From contig NZ_JAUKWQ010000004.1 of NCBI RefSeq assembly GCF_030504645.1, forward strand, positions 434,001 through 498,000: a stretch of DNA of 64,000 bases, read 5' to 3'. The stretch is from Rhizobium oryzicola. Its GTDB lineage: Bacteria > Pseudomonadota > Alphaproteobacteria > Rhizobiales > Rhizobiaceae. The position numbers and the translations under genes were made by a program. Below are positions 36,283 to 45,406 of the stretch, piece after piece; position 1 is the stretch's first letter; each line of letters starts with the position of its first letter. The notes beneath the pieces were generated by a model. That model saw nothing but the letters and a program-made list of their open reading frames with translations. It did not search any database and was not told where the DNA came from.

Positions 36283-37251
36283 CTACAGACGCTCCAGATA
36301 GGGCAGGTTTGCCGGCTGGATGGTTTTTGCGACCGCGTGAATGCGCAGCATGGCCCGATGCCGAGACACCTTCAGATGCTCGGCCAGCGCCTCACAGGCA
36401 CTCGCCACATCGCCGGTCTCCAGACAGCGGATGATCTTCAGGTGTTCCGGCAGAAACGGTTCGCTTGCGAAAAGATCCGAGGTGCGGCGGTAGAGAAAAT
36501 GATGCGCGACCAGCAGCGCCTGCGGCAGGCTGACGGCACGCAGGAGAGCCGGACTGTCACATCGCCCCAAGAGATCCACATGCAGTTCCTGTTCGAGCTG
36601 ATCAAGGCGGTCGCTGCTGACCGCCGAAGCGGCGATCGTTTCCTCAATGTTGAGGCGCAGCCCGGACAGCAGCCCCACGGGCAGATGAGGAGCCGCCTTC
36701 TGAAGTGCGAGCGGCTCCAGCACCCAGCGCAGTTCGTACAGCTCGTCGATGTGCTTTTCCGTCAGGGCCGGAGCGACCCAGCGGCTGCTGGAATCCTTGC
36801 GCACGATTCCCCGCTCCTGCAGGCGCGCCACCACATCGCGCGCAACCGTGCGGCTAACCCCGAAATGTCGCGCCAGCAGCGCCTCATTGATCCGCCAGCT
36901 GGCAATGGATGTCCGGGAAACAACCTCGATTTCCACTTCCGGATAGATCAGCTCCCAGCTGGACTGTGCCTGTAGCTCAGCAGGTGGCGAGTGCGTTTGG
37001 CCGCCTGGTTCGATCTCGGCTCGGCGCTCGATCGCCACAATATCATAGCCGCGGCCCTCGGCTTTCCGCAAAAGCCCGAGGTTCTCCAGCTCACCCAACG
37101 CCTGACGCGCCGGTGCGCGGCTGATGCCAAAGCGGTCGGCGACGCCGGTCTCCGTCAGCCGCGTGCCCTCGGCGAGAACGCCGGCACGGATATCCTCGGC
37201 CAGCGCAGTGCAGGCACGGCGATAAAGCTTCGGGGCAAGTGGCGTTGACAT
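36283..37251 (-). CDS. GntR-family regulator with two winged-helix domains
   Basis: A 322-aa regulator with tandem GntR DNA-binding domains before one FCD sensor domain. The first (residues about 10-74) has [20 protein letters not shown]; the second (about 98-162) has [20 protein letters not shown]. The FCD domain follows at about 165-310. Ordinary FCD regulators have 220-260 residues and one winged helix. ATG 37251 is chosen because the first domain starts right after it. It is divergent from the dehydrogenase at 37357 and probably controls that gene and the enolase-superfamily gene. Confidence 0.82.
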   Translation of the reverse strand: MSTPLAPKLYRRACTALAEDIRAGVLAEGTRLTETGVADRFGISRAPARQALGELENLGLLRKAEGRGYDIVAIERRAEIEPGGQTHSPPAELQAQSSWELIYPEVEIEVVSRTSIASWRINEALLARHFGVSRTVARDVVARLQERGIVRKDSSSRWVAPALTEKHIDELYELRWVLEPLALQKAAPHLPVGLLSGLRLNIEETIAASAVSSDRLDQLEQELHVDLLGRCDSPALLRAVSLPQALLVAHHFLYRRTSDLFASEPFLPEHLKIIRCLETGDVASACEALAEHLKVSRHRAMLRIHAVAKTIQPANLPYLERL

Positions 37252-37302
37252 GAAAAGGCTTCCTGAAATCCGTCGCAAGGGATTGCACATCCAAAACCGA
37301 AC

Positions 37303-37322
37303 GTCTAGTGTATGCAGTAGAC
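37303..37322. promoter_or_regulatory. Possible GntR operator (GTCTA-N10-TAGAC)
   Basis: In the 105-bp divergent gap, GTCTA (37303-37307) and TAGAC (37318-37322) form a 5-bp inverted repeat around TGTATGCA-like sequence. The arms are short, so this is only a candidate site for the two-headed GntR protein. Confidence 0.35.
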
Positions 37323-37356
37323 ATTTTGCGAAAGAGATCAGGGAGGAGCTTTCGCG

Positions 37357-38427
37357 ATGACGCAATTGAATGGCTCGGCGCGGTTTTCTCTGGCTGAGGC
37401 AAGCCGGTTTACCCATGACATTCTGCGCGCGACCGGTGCTGATGAAGCAACGTCAAAGGCCGCCACCCGCGCCATGATGCATGGTACGCGTCACGGTGTG
37501 GACAGCCATGGCATTCGTCTCCTGCCGCATTATGTGCAGGCGCTGGAGGGTGGCCGTCTCAACAAGGCTCCCTCGATCAGGGTCACATCCAGCCTTGCCG
37601 CGGTCGCGACGCTTGATGCCGATCATGCCCATGGCGCGCTCGCGACCTACACGGCGATGGAACATGCAACGCGCATCGCTGATCAGTTCGGCCTCGGTGC
37701 TGTTGCCATCCGCAATTCTTCCCATTTCGGTCCGGCAGGTGCCTATACGTTGGATGCTGCGAACAGAGGCTTCATCGGCATCGCCTTCTGCAATTCCGAC
37801 AGCTTCGTGCGCCTGCATGACGGGGCGGAGCGCTTTCACGGCACCAATCCCATTTCCGTGGCAGTGCCGACAACGGAGGCCAATCCCTGGCTGCTGGACA
37901 TGGCCACCAGCGCCGTCCCCTATAATCGCGTGCTGCTTTACCGCAGCCTCGGCCTGCCGCTTCCACCCGATGTCGCCTCCGACCGGGATGGGATGGATAC
38001 AACAGATGCGCAAAGCGCCGACATGCTGGCGCCGCTCGGGGCGGCCTTCGGCTTCAAGGGCGCGGCATTGGCGGGCATCGCGGAAATCTTCAGCGCGGTG
38101 CTGAGCGGCATGCGCCTTTCCTTCGATATCGCGCCCATGGGTGGGCCTGACTTTTCGACGCCGCGTGAACTCGGCGCCTTCGTCATGGCCATCAAACCGG
38201 ATGCGTTTGTGGAGCGCTCCGTCTTTGATGAGGGCATGCGGCGCTATCTCGAGACGCTCAGATCATCCAGGGCGCGTGACGGAGCCTCCGTCATGGCGCC
38301 GGGAGATCGGGAATGGGCGGTTGCCGAAACCCGCGAACGCGAGGGCATCACGCTCGATCCCGCGACTGCCGCTGCCTTTGAGCAATTGGGAGCGCGTTAC
38401 CACGTGAGCCCGCCAAACGAAGCTTGA
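37357..38427 (+). CDS. Ldh-family NAD(P)-dependent 2-hydroxyacid dehydrogenase
   Basis: A 356-aa member of the malate/L-lactate/ureidoglycolate dehydrogenase (Ldh2) family, not of the Rossmann type. The family's HGVDSHGIRLL (active-site His51), AIRNSSHFGPAG and GTNPISVAVPT segments are present. It oxidises an alpha-hydroxy acid such as a sugar-derived acid to the 2-keto acid. GGGAGGAG precedes the ATG. Its last codons contain the -35 box of the next gene. The substrate is not readable. Confidence 0.85.
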   Translation: MTQLNGSARFSLAEASRFTHDILRATGADEATSKAATRAMMHGTRHGVDSHGIRLLPHYVQALEGGRLNKAPSIRVTSSLAAVATLDADHAHGALATYTAMEHATRIADQFGLGAVAIRNSSHFGPAGAYTLDAANRGFIGIAFCNSDSFVRLHDGAERFHGTNPISVAVPTTEANPWLLDMATSAVPYNRVLLYRSLGLPLPPDVASDRDGMDTTDAQSADMLAPLGAAFGFKGAALAGIAEIFSAVLSGMRLSFDIAPMGGPDFSTPRELGAFVMAIKPDAFVERSVFDEGMRRYLETLRSSRARDGASVMAPGDREWAVAETREREGITLDPATAAAFEQLGARYHVSPPNEA

Positions 38428-38451
38428 CAGAAAGTTAATTTAACCCATAGT
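38424..38451 (+). promoter_or_regulatory. Promoter of the FadR-type/TRAP operon
   Basis: TTGACA (38424-38429, overlapping the stop of the dehydrogenase gene) and CATAGT (38446-38451) are 16 bp apart. The inferred start point falls at the edge of the palindromic operator just downstream. Confidence 0.6.
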
Positions 38452-38457
38452 AGAAAT

Positions 38458-38476
38458 TGGTCAGACAATCTGACCA
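38458..38476. promoter_or_regulatory. FadR-type operator, perfect palindrome
   Basis: TGGTCAGA, three bases, TCTGACCA: a perfect 8-bp inverted repeat that contains the TGGT...ACCA frame of FadR-subfamily operators. It sits directly after the -10 box and 37 bp before the start codon of the FadR-type gene, so autoregulation is likely. Confidence 0.8.
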
Positions 38477-38513
38477 GTGACGCATCAGGGGAGTGATGCG
38501 TTTGGAGGGTTTC

Positions 38514-39227
38514 ATGTTCGTGGCGTTGGAGCCGCGCCGCCTTTACCGGCAGGTCGCGGAGCAAATTCGTGCGCTGATCGAGGCAGGCGAACTGAAGCCC
38601 GGTTCGCGGCTGCCGCCGGAGCGTGAGCTGGCAGAACGCTTTGCCGTGTCCCGCCCGACCGTTCGCGAAGCTCTGATCGTGCTGGAGGTGGAAGGTCATA
38701 TTCAGATCCGCATGGGTTCCGGCGTCTATATCAGCAGTCGTCCGATCCCTGTGCAGCCTCTTCGCGTCAGCGAAGACGGTGACGGGCCACTCGAGATCCT
38801 GCAGGCCCGTTGCCTGATCGAAAGCGGTATTGCCGAAGAGGCGGCCCGCCTCGTGAAGCCGCAAAACCTGGAGAGGATCGATGCCATCCTGTTGCGCATG
38901 GAGGCCTCGCTGGATAATGCCGCGGTGGCGCTGGCCTGTGACCGGGATTTTCATACGGCCATTGCTGACATCATCGGCAATTCGGCGCTGAAGCACTTTA
39001 CCGGCCTGATCTATGACTCGCGCAGCTCACCCTACTTTACGAAGCTCGCAAGCTATTTCGAAGGCCCGCATACCTGGAGGCTCGCGCTGGAGGAGCATCG
39101 CGTGATCCGGGGCGCTATCGCAGCCGGTGATCCCGCTGCGGCACGCGAAGCCATGCGCCGGCATTTGACGCTGGCACAAAAGAGATTCTCGGAAAGCTTC
39201 GGGGAGGAGCCGACGAGAGACGACTGA
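38514..39227 (+). CDS. FadR-family GntR regulator (UxuR/ExuR-like)
   Basis: A 237-aa FCD regulator. The winged helix has [20 protein letters not shown] and [20 protein letters not shown], the latter being the PxxxxLA...VSRxTVREAL signature of the family; the FCD domain keeps its Asp and His residues ([15 protein letters not shown]). ATG 38514 has GGAGGG 5 bases before it; an in-frame GTG lies 21 bases higher. It precedes the TRAP transporter, idonate dehydrogenase and mannonate dehydratase genes, so a uronate or aldonate effector is likely. Confidence 0.88.
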   Translation: MFVALEPRRLYRQVAEQIRALIEAGELKPGSRLPPERELAERFAVSRPTVREALIVLEVEGHIQIRMGSGVYISSRPIPVQPLRVSEDGDGPLEILQARCLIESGIAEEAARLVKPQNLERIDAILLRMEASLDNAAVALACDRDFHTAIADIIGNSALKHFTGLIYDSRSSPYFTKLASYFEGPHTWRLALEEHRVIRGAIAAGDPAAAREAMRRHLTLAQKRFSESFGEEPTRDD

Positions 39228-39284
39228 CGGCTGGGCCAATCCCGGCCGTCATCCATGCAGTTCAGTTTCACTTGGGAGGAAAGA

Positions 39285-40259
39285 ATGAAACTCAGACTGG
39301 CAACACTGTTGGGCGCGGCCGCCGTCATGGCGGTATCGACACTCTCGGCTCACGCGGAAACGGCGCTCAAATGGGCGCATGTCTACGAAACCTCGGAACC
39401 CTTCCATACGGAATCCGTCTGGGCGGCACAGGAAATCGCAAAGCGTACCAATGGACGCTACAAGATCGATGTGTTCCCGGCATCGCAGCTCGGCAAGGAA
39501 GCCGATATCAACCAAGGCCTGAAGCTCGGCACGGTCGATATTATCATTTCCGGTTCCAGCTTTGCGGCGCGGGACTTCAAGCCGATCGGGGTCACCTATT
39601 ACCCCTACATCTTCCGCGATCCGAGCCATCTGATCGCCTATACCAAGAGCGACGTCTTCAAGCGGCTTGCCAAGGGTTATGAGGACAAGACGGGCAACCA
39701 CATCGCCGCCGTCACCTATTACGGCACGCGCCACACCACCGCCAACAAGACGATCACCAAATGCTCGGATCTGCAGGGCGTGAAGATGCGCGTGCCTGAC
39801 GTGCCCGCCTATCTCGCCATGCCGCGCGCCTGCGGTGCGAACACCGCACCGATTGCCTTTGCGGAGGTCTACCTCGCGCTTCAGAACGGCACGGTGGAAG
39901 CGCAGGAAAACCCGCTGACGACCATTGAGGCCAAGAAGTTCTACGAAGTGCAGAAGAACATCGTCCTCACCGGCCATATCGTCGACCACCTGAACACGCT
40001 CTTCTCCAAGAAGCTGTGGACCAGCCTCTCGGACGAAGACAAGAAGATCTTCGGCGAGGTTACCCAGGAAGCCGCCGAGCGCGCCACCAAGAAGATCGAG
40101 ACCCGCGAGAAGGAACTGGTCGCCGAGTTCAAGCAGAAGGGCATTACGGTCACGGAAGTCGACAAGTCCGACTTCGAAAAGAACGTGGTCGAGAAGGTCA
40201 AGCTGGAAGACTTCGGCTACGAAAAGTCCGACTGGGACGCCATTCGCGCCATCAAGTAA
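39285..40259 (+). CDS. TRAP transporter solute-binding protein (DctP family)
   Basis: A 324-aa periplasmic protein. Signal peptide MKLRLATLLGAAAVMAVS ends at SAHAET; GGGAGGA precedes the ATG. The mature chain shows the DctP landmarks FPASQLGKEADINQGLKLGT, LQGVKMRVPDVP with the Arg that holds the substrate carboxylate, and AFAEVYLALQNGTVEAQENP. TRAP proteins import organic acids with Na+ or H+. Neighbours indicate a hexuronate or aldonate. Confidence 0.9.
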   Translation: MKLRLATLLGAAAVMAVSTLSAHAETALKWAHVYETSEPFHTESVWAAQEIAKRTNGRYKIDVFPASQLGKEADINQGLKLGTVDIIISGSSFAARDFKPIGVTYYPYIFRDPSHLIAYTKSDVFKRLAKGYEDKTGNHIAAVTYYGTRHTTANKTITKCSDLQGVKMRVPDVPAYLAMPRACGANTAPIAFAEVYLALQNGTVEAQENPLTTIEAKKFYEVQKNIVLTGHIVDHLNTLFSKKLWTSLSDEDKKIFGEVTQEAAERATKKIETREKELVAEFKQKGITVTEVDKSDFEKNVVEKVKLEDFGYEKSDWDAIRAIK

Positions 40260-40264
40260 GCGGG

Positions 40265-40284
40265 GCGCGGACCTCGCTCCGCGC
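40265..40284 (+). terminator. Intercistronic stem-loop after the TRAP binding-protein gene
   Basis: GCGCGGA and TCCGCGC form a 7-bp stem with a 6-base loop starting 6 bases after the stop. It probably stabilises the binding-protein transcript. The remaining roughly 130 bp before the next gene show nothing else. Confidence 0.4.
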
Positions 40285-40415
40285 TTGCCTGACCTTCACA
40301 ACTTCATCGAAAGATCGCGCCGAGGGCGTTGTCATTCCGTCGCTTACGGCGGCAGACCTGCCTGACAGCACTCAGCCGATCTTTCCCTGAAGATTGCTCC
40401 GACAGGAAATTGCCG

Positions 40416-40994
40416 ATGTCTGCAATTCAGGAAATTCATACCCCCGTTACAGCCGAGGAACTGGCCCATACCTTCGATGAAGCGCCCGCGGAGGTGGACC
40501 TGAAGGTCTATTCCGTCGAAGATTGGTTCACCATGGCGCTGTTCTGGCTGATGGCGGGCTGCGTGTTTCTGCAGTTCTTCACCCGCTACATCCTCAACAA
40601 CAGCTATGCCTGGACGGAGGAGATTGCCGTCAACTGCCTGATCGGCGTCGTCTTCATGGGCTCCGTGATGTGCGTGCGCATGTCGCGGCATATCCAGGTG
40701 GATGTGCTCTACCACTACCTGCCCGCCCGGCTGACCCGGTTGATGGCGACAGCGGTGGACGTCATCCGCATCGGCTTTTTCGCCTACGGCTCCTGGCTGA
40801 TGTGGCGCTATATGGAAATCGTCGCCGACGAGGAAATGGTGACGGTGCAACTGCCGCGAAACATCGTCTTCTACACGGTTCTCGCAGCCTTCGTTCTGAT
40901 GCTTGGCCGTTCCATCCAGGTCTTCATCGCCAACATGCGCCGCGGCTACTCCGTTCTGGAGCGCCCGGAAGCCTTCCAGAGCGTGGAGGATTGA
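40416..40994 (+). CDS. TRAP transporter small permease (DctQ family)
   Basis: A 192-aa four-span membrane protein after a charged head of about 45 residues. FLQFFTRYILNNSYAWTEEI is the DctQ signature, in which the Trp-Thr-Glu-Glu follows the first span pair. ATG 40416 has AGGAAA upstream; longer open frames begin in the intergenic stem-loop zone. It bridges the binding protein and the large permease, whose gene starts 3 bp later. Confidence 0.88.
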   Translation: MSAIQEIHTPVTAEELAHTFDEAPAEVDLKVYSVEDWFTMALFWLMAGCVFLQFFTRYILNNSYAWTEEIAVNCLIGVVFMGSVMCVRMSRHIQVDVLYHYLPARLTRLMATAVDVIRIGFFAYGSWLMWRYMEIVADEEMVTVQLPRNIVFYTVLAAFVLMLGRSIQVFIANMRRGYSVLERPEAFQSVED

Positions 40995-40997
40995 TCC

Positions 40998-42404
40998 ATG
41001 CTGCTTCTGATCGGTTCTTTCCTCGTCCTGATGCTGATCGGCCTGCCGGTGGCGGTGTCGATGGCGGTCTCATCGGTCCTCTACATCGTCTTTTACAATG
41101 TCGCGCCTGATATCATCGCCGCCCAGCGGCTCATTGCGGGCGTGGAAAGCTTTCCGCTGCTCGCCGTGCCCTTCTTCATCCTGGCCGGCAACCTGATGAA
41201 CATTGCCGGCGTCACCGGCCGTATCTACTCCTTTGCCGTGGCCCTGGTCGGCTGGATGAAGGGCGGCCTCGCACAGGTCAACATCATCGGCTCGGTGGTG
41301 TTTTCCGGCATGTCCGGCACAGCGCTCGCCGATGCCGCCGGTATCGGCACCATCGAGATCAAGGCCATGCGCGACCACGGCTATCCCGTCGAAACGGCGG
41401 TTGGCGTCACCGCCGCATCGGCAACGCTTGGCCCCATCTTCCCACCGTCCCTGCCCTTCGTCATCTACGGCATGATGGCTAATGTCTCGATCGGTGCCCT
41501 GTTCATGGCTGGCATCATTCCGGGTGTTGTCATGACGGTGCTGATGATGGGCACGGTGGCGATCTTCGCCTATGTGAAGCGCTGGGGTTCGGACACGGAT
41601 TTCAGCATCAAAAAGCTGTTCGGCGCGTCCTTCGAAGTCTTTGTGGTGATGATGGTTCCGACCGGCATCTGGTTGCTGACGCTCGCTGGACTGTCGCTCA
41701 ACTGGTCGATCCTCATTGCGCTGATCGTGCTGCTGCTCTGCGACTGGTATTTCGACTTCTCCGCCGTCATGGCGTTGATGACGCCCGTCATCCTGATTGG
41801 TGGCATGACCATGGGCTGGTTCACGCCGACGGAGGCCGCGGTCGCTGCCGTGCTGTGGTCACTCTTTCTCGGCATGGTGCGCTATCGCACCATGACCTTC
41901 AAGACGGTGGCGAAGGCAACGCTGGATACGGTGGAGACGACGGCATCCGTGCTGTTCATCGTCGCCGCGGCCTCCGTCTTTGCCTGGCTTCTGACGGTCA
42001 GCCAAACGGCACAGCTTCTCTCCGACGGCATTCTCTCGATCACCAATAACAAATGGATCTTCCTGATCCTGGTGAACCTGCTGATGCTGTTCGTCGGCTG
42101 CTTCCTCGATACGATCGCGGCCATCACCATTCTCGTCCCGATCCTCCTGCCGCTGGTCAAGCAGTTCGGCATCGATCCGGTGCATTTCGGCCTGATCATG
42201 ACGCTCAATTTGATGATCGGTCTCCTGCATCCGCCGCTCGGCATGGTGCTGTTCGTTCTGTCGCGCGTGGCGAGACTGTCCGTCGAGCGCACGACGATGG
42301 CGATCATCCCCTGGCTGGTGCCGCTGATCATTGCCCTGCTGCTCATCACCTTCATCCCGGCGATCACCTTGTGGCTGCCGCAGGAAATGGGGCTGATCCG
42401 CTGA
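40998..42404 (+). CDS. TRAP transporter large permease (DctM family)
   Basis: A 468-aa protein with about 12 hydrophobic segments that forms the transport channel. Typical DctM sequences include AVPFFILAGNLMNIAGVTGR, SGTALADAAGIGTIEIKAM and FPPSLPFVIYGMM, the helical hairpins holding Na+ and substrate. It is slightly longer than the usual 425 residues because of a longer middle region. The next gene follows a terminator-like hairpin. Confidence 0.9.
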   Translation: MLLLIGSFLVLMLIGLPVAVSMAVSSVLYIVFYNVAPDIIAAQRLIAGVESFPLLAVPFFILAGNLMNIAGVTGRIYSFAVALVGWMKGGLAQVNIIGSVVFSGMSGTALADAAGIGTIEIKAMRDHGYPVETAVGVTAASATLGPIFPPSLPFVIYGMMANVSIGALFMAGIIPGVVMTVLMMGTVAIFAYVKRWGSDTDFSIKKLFGASFEVFVVMMVPTGIWLLTLAGLSLNWSILIALIVLLLCDWYFDFSAVMALMTPVILIGGMTMGWFTPTEAAVAAVLWSLFLGMVRYRTMTFKTVAKATLDTVETTASVLFIVAAASVFAWLLTVSQTAQLLSDGILSITNNKWIFLILVNLLMLFVGCFLDTIAAITILVPILLPLVKQFGIDPVHFGLIMTLNLMIGLLHPPLGMVLFVLSRVARLSVERTTMAIIPWLVPLIIALLLITFIPAITLWLPQEMGLIR

Positions 42405-42410
42405 CCAAAA

Positions 42411-42434
42411 GCCCCGCGCGATTGCGTGCGGGGC
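42411..42434 (+). terminator. Stem-loop after the TRAP genes
   Basis: GCCCCGC and GCGGGGC form a 7-bp stem with a 10-base loop, preceded by AAAA and followed by AATTCTT. It is a possible partial terminator between the transporter and enzyme genes. Confidence 0.5.
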
Positions 42435-42464
42435 AATTCTTCCACATGCGAAAGGCTTTCCAGC

Positions 42465-43511
42465 ATGAAGACGCGGGTTGCCCGTCTGCACGGAACACGC
42501 GACCTCAAGGTCGAAGAACTCGATTATCAGAACCCCGGCAGGGGCGAGGTCCTGCTGGCCATGGCTGCCGGCGGCATCTGCGGCTCCGATCTGCATTACT
42601 ATCAGGATGGGGGCTTTGGGCCGGTGCGGGTGCGCGAACCGATCATCGCCGGGCATGAGGCTTCCGGTTTTGTCGAAGCCGTCGGCGAAGGCGTAACCGG
42701 GTTTGATGTTGGCCAACTGGTCGCCGTCAACCCGTCGCAGCCCTGCGGGACCTGCGGATACTGCCGGATCAACCAGCCGATCCATTGCCTGAACATGCGC
42801 TTCATGGGGTCGGCCATGCGCCTGCCGCATGAAAACGGCCTGTTCCGAGACCGCCTCGTGGTGCCCGCCATCCAGTGCCATGCGGTGGCGGATGGCGTTT
42901 CACCGGGTGAGACGGCCTGCTCAGAACCGCTGGCTGTGTGCCTGCACGCGGTGGCGCAGGCTGGCGATGTCAGGGGCAAGCAGGTTCTGGTGACGGGTGC
43001 CGGCCCGATCGGCCTGCTGGTGGTGGCCGCCCTGCGCCATGCCGGTGCGGAAACGATTGTGGTGACCGACCTGACGGATGCGGCCCTGGCGCGCGCGCCC
43101 GCGATGGGTGCGACGAAGACCATCAATGTCGCAAGAGATCCGGAGGCGCTGCTGCCCTATCAGGAAAACAAGGGCAGCTTTGACGTCGTGTTCGACTGCT
43201 CTGCCGCGGGTCCCGCTCTGCGCGCGGCCTTTGCGGCCATCAAACCGCGCGGAACGCTGGTGCAGGTGGGCGTCACCGGCGATATGACCATCCCGCTCAA
43301 CGCCCTGGTCGGCAAGGAAATCGTCTGGCGCGGATCGCAGCGGTTCCACGCGGAATTCGCGCAGGCCGTGCAGCTTATTTCCAGCCGCGCCATCGATGTG
43401 CGGCCCATTATTTCCCACAGATTTCCCCTGGAACAGGCCGTTGAAGCCTTCGAGCAGGCGGGCGACAGAACCGCCGCCTGCAAGGTGCAGCTGACCTTTG
43501 CGGGACATTAG
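42465..43511 (+). CDS. Zinc alcohol dehydrogenase, L-idonate 5-dehydrogenase-like
   Basis: A 348-aa medium-chain dehydrogenase. Catalytic zinc ligands are Cys39 (GGICGSDLHYY) and His64/Glu65 (AGHEASG); structural zinc is held by Cys94, 97, 100 and 108 (CGTCGYCRINQPIHC). The NAD(P) fold has TGAGPIGLL. The MRFMGSAMRLPH and NGLFRD segments are, as I recall, characteristic of L-idonate 5-dehydrogenases, which turn L-idonate into 5-keto-D-gluconate. With mannonate dehydratase next to it, oxidation of an aldonate in hexuronate breakdown is likely. Confidence 0.82.
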   Translation: MKTRVARLHGTRDLKVEELDYQNPGRGEVLLAMAAGGICGSDLHYYQDGGFGPVRVREPIIAGHEASGFVEAVGEGVTGFDVGQLVAVNPSQPCGTCGYCRINQPIHCLNMRFMGSAMRLPHENGLFRDRLVVPAIQCHAVADGVSPGETACSEPLAVCLHAVAQAGDVRGKQVLVTGAGPIGLLVVAALRHAGAETIVVTDLTDAALARAPAMGATKTINVARDPEALLPYQENKGSFDVVFDCSAAGPALRAAFAAIKPRGTLVQVGVTGDMTIPLNALVGKEIVWRGSQRFHAEFAQAVQLISSRAIDVRPIISHRFPLEQAVEAFEQAGDRTAACKVQLTFAGH

Positions 43512-43521
43512 AGGATAAGAC

Positions 43522-44724
43522 ATGAGACATACCTGGCGCTGGTTCGGGCCGATCGACAAAGTGAGTGTGCAGGATGCCGCGCAGGCGGGTGCCAAGGGCA
43601 TTGTCAGCGCGCTCCATCACATCGCGACAGGCGAGGTCTGGCCTGTCGATGAAATTGCCAGGCGACATGAGGAGATCAAGGCCGGTGGGCTTTATTGGGA
43701 TGTGGTGGAAAGCGTTCCGGTCTCCGAGGACATCAAGACCCAGACCGGCGACTGGAAGCGGCATATCGCCAACTGGCAGGAAACGCTGCGGCGGCTGTCT
43801 GCATCCGGCATCCGCACGGTCTGCTACAATTTCATGCCCATTCTTGACTGGACCCGTACGGATCTTCGCTGGGAAACTCGCCACGGCGCCAAGGCCATGC
43901 GCTTCGAACTGACGGATTTTGTGGCCTTCGATCTGCATATCCTGAAGCGCCCGGATGCCACACAGGATTATCCCGACTGGCTGCGCGAGGATGCTGCCCG
44001 ACGCTTCTCCGAGATGACCGATGCGAAGATTGCCGCATTGGGAAAGAATATCGGTGCGGGCCTGCCCGGCTCGGCGGATGGCTATACACTGAATCAGTTG
44101 CTGGAAAAGCTTCGCACCTATCACGGCATCAACCGGGAGCGCCTGCAGCAGAACCTCGTGGATTTCCTCACCGAAGTCACACCCGTGGCCGAACAGGCGG
44201 GCATCAACATCTGCGCGCATCCGGATGATCCACCATGGCCACTGCTTGGCCTGCCGCGCATTCTGTCGACGGAGGCCGATTATGCCCACATGCTGGATCA
44301 GGTGAATGCGCGCGCCAACGGCGTCACCTTCTGCACTGGTTCGCTTGGTGCGCGGGCGGATAACGATCTGCCCTTCATCGCCACCCGCTTTGCCGATCGC
44401 ATTCATTTTGTCCATCTGCGCAACGTCACGCGGGACACGGATACGGTGCCCTGCTCCTTCTTTGAGGATGAGCATCTGGAGGGCGGCACCGATATGGTGG
44501 CCGTGATCGCCGCCCTCGTCTCCGAAGAGGCGCGGCGACGGGAGGAGGGCCGCGAGGATCACGAAATCCCCATGCGGCCGGATCACGGGCAGGAAATTCT
44601 GGATGACCTGACGCGCGGCGCGCAGCCGGGCTATCCCGCTATTGGGCGTCTCAAGGGCCTGGCGGAATTGCGCGGCATCGAACGGGCGCTGACGCATGCG
44701 CGATATGGATTGGGGAGCCCCTAA
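43522..44724 (+). CDS. uxuA: D-mannonate dehydratase
   Basis: A 400-aa UxuA of normal length. It dehydrates D-mannonate to 2-keto-3-deoxygluconate with Fe2+ or Mn2+. It starts MRHTWRWFGPIDKVSVQDAA, and the metal and substrate motifs CYNFMPILDWTRTDL, NICAHPDDPPWPLLGLPR, CTGSLGARADND and MRPDHGQ are all intact. The previous gene ends 10 bp before it. Its stop codon lies inside the terminal arm of an intergenic repeat. It anchors the assignment of this region to hexuronate use. Confidence 0.95.
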   Translation: MRHTWRWFGPIDKVSVQDAAQAGAKGIVSALHHIATGEVWPVDEIARRHEEIKAGGLYWDVVESVPVSEDIKTQTGDWKRHIANWQETLRRLSASGIRTVCYNFMPILDWTRTDLRWETRHGAKAMRFELTDFVAFDLHILKRPDATQDYPDWLREDAARRFSEMTDAKIAALGKNIGAGLPGSADGYTLNQLLEKLRTYHGINRERLQQNLVDFLTEVTPVAEQAGINICAHPDDPPWPLLGLPRILSTEADYAHMLDQVNARANGVTFCTGSLGARADNDLPFIATRFADRIHFVHLRNVTRDTDTVPCSFFEDEHLEGGTDMVAVIAALVSEEARRREEGREDHEIPMRPDHGQEILDDLTRGAQPGYPAIGRLKGLAELRGIERALTHARYGLGSP

Positions 44725-44828
44725 AGCATATTGCGGCTCATCAGCCTCAACCAACATGCTTCGGGTCCTTGTTTTCCAGCATGTGGTCATCGCAAAACCG
44801 CTACACAGTTTCGCGCGACACGCTTTAG
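44721..44828. repeat. Rhizobial-type palindromic intergenic repeat
   Basis: A 108-bp element with terminal arms CTAAAGCATATTGCG and CGCGACACGCTTTAG (12 of 15 paired) and an inner perfect stem ACATGCT / AGCATGT. Its last 40 bases (CGCAAAACCGCTACACAGTT then the arm) resemble a repeat I know from many Rhizobium and Agrobacterium intergenic regions. It overlaps the stop codon of the mannonate dehydratase gene. Confidence 0.65.
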
Positions 44829-44913
44829 ATGGGCCATGGGATCACGTAAGCAACTTGACTTTGGCTGGCCCGCTTTTCAGCTATAATGGCAGACGAGCGG
44901 AGGGCGTGCGGTC

Positions 44914-45339
44914 ATGACGGTCATTCACATTACCCTGCTACAAAGGGCAGAAAGCATCGCCAACAATGCGCATAAGGGGCAGTCGGACAAGATCGGCGAG
45001 CCCTTTATCGAGCATGTTCGCCGCGTGGTGGCGCTTGTGCAGGGCGAAGATAGCAAGATCGTTGCATGGCTGCATGACGTGGTGGAAAAGGCCCCCGGTT
45101 GGACGCCGGAGCGTCTGGCGAGGGAGGGTTTCGCCGCTGATATCCTCGCAGCCATCGACGCCATGACGAAACGGGCGGGCGAGGATTATTTCGATTTCGT
45201 GCGGCGTGCGATCGCCAATCCCCTGGCGCGACCCGTGAAACGGGCCGACCTCCTCGATAATCTGGACCAGATGCGGCGCATGGGTGGCGATGGCTTCAAG
45301 TATGAAGAGGCCTTGCGTATTCTCGCCGCAACCGACTGA
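44914..45339 (+). CDS. HD-domain phosphohydrolase, small RelA/SpoT-like
   Basis: A 141-aa protein consisting only of an HD metal-dependent hydrolase domain. His34 (FIEHVRRVV) and His54-Asp55 (AWLHDVVEKAPGWT) are the first metal ligands, and the late KRADLLDNLDQM supplies the distal Asp, as in SpoT hydrolase and Mesh1-like proteins. There is no synthetase domain. It may hydrolyse (p)ppGpp or another nucleotide. It stands alone after the repeat and is not obviously linked to uronate use. Confidence 0.75.
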   Translation: MTVIHITLLQRAESIANNAHKGQSDKIGEPFIEHVRRVVALVQGEDSKIVAWLHDVVEKAPGWTPERLAREGFAADILAAIDAMTKRAGEDYFDFVRRAIANPLARPVKRADLLDNLDQMRRMGGDGFKYEEALRILAATD

Positions 45340-45406
45340 TTGCGGAACAAACTTGCGCTTTTCCTGTTGATGCGCCGGTAACGGAAAGCAAGGCAGGGAC
45401 AGCAAT

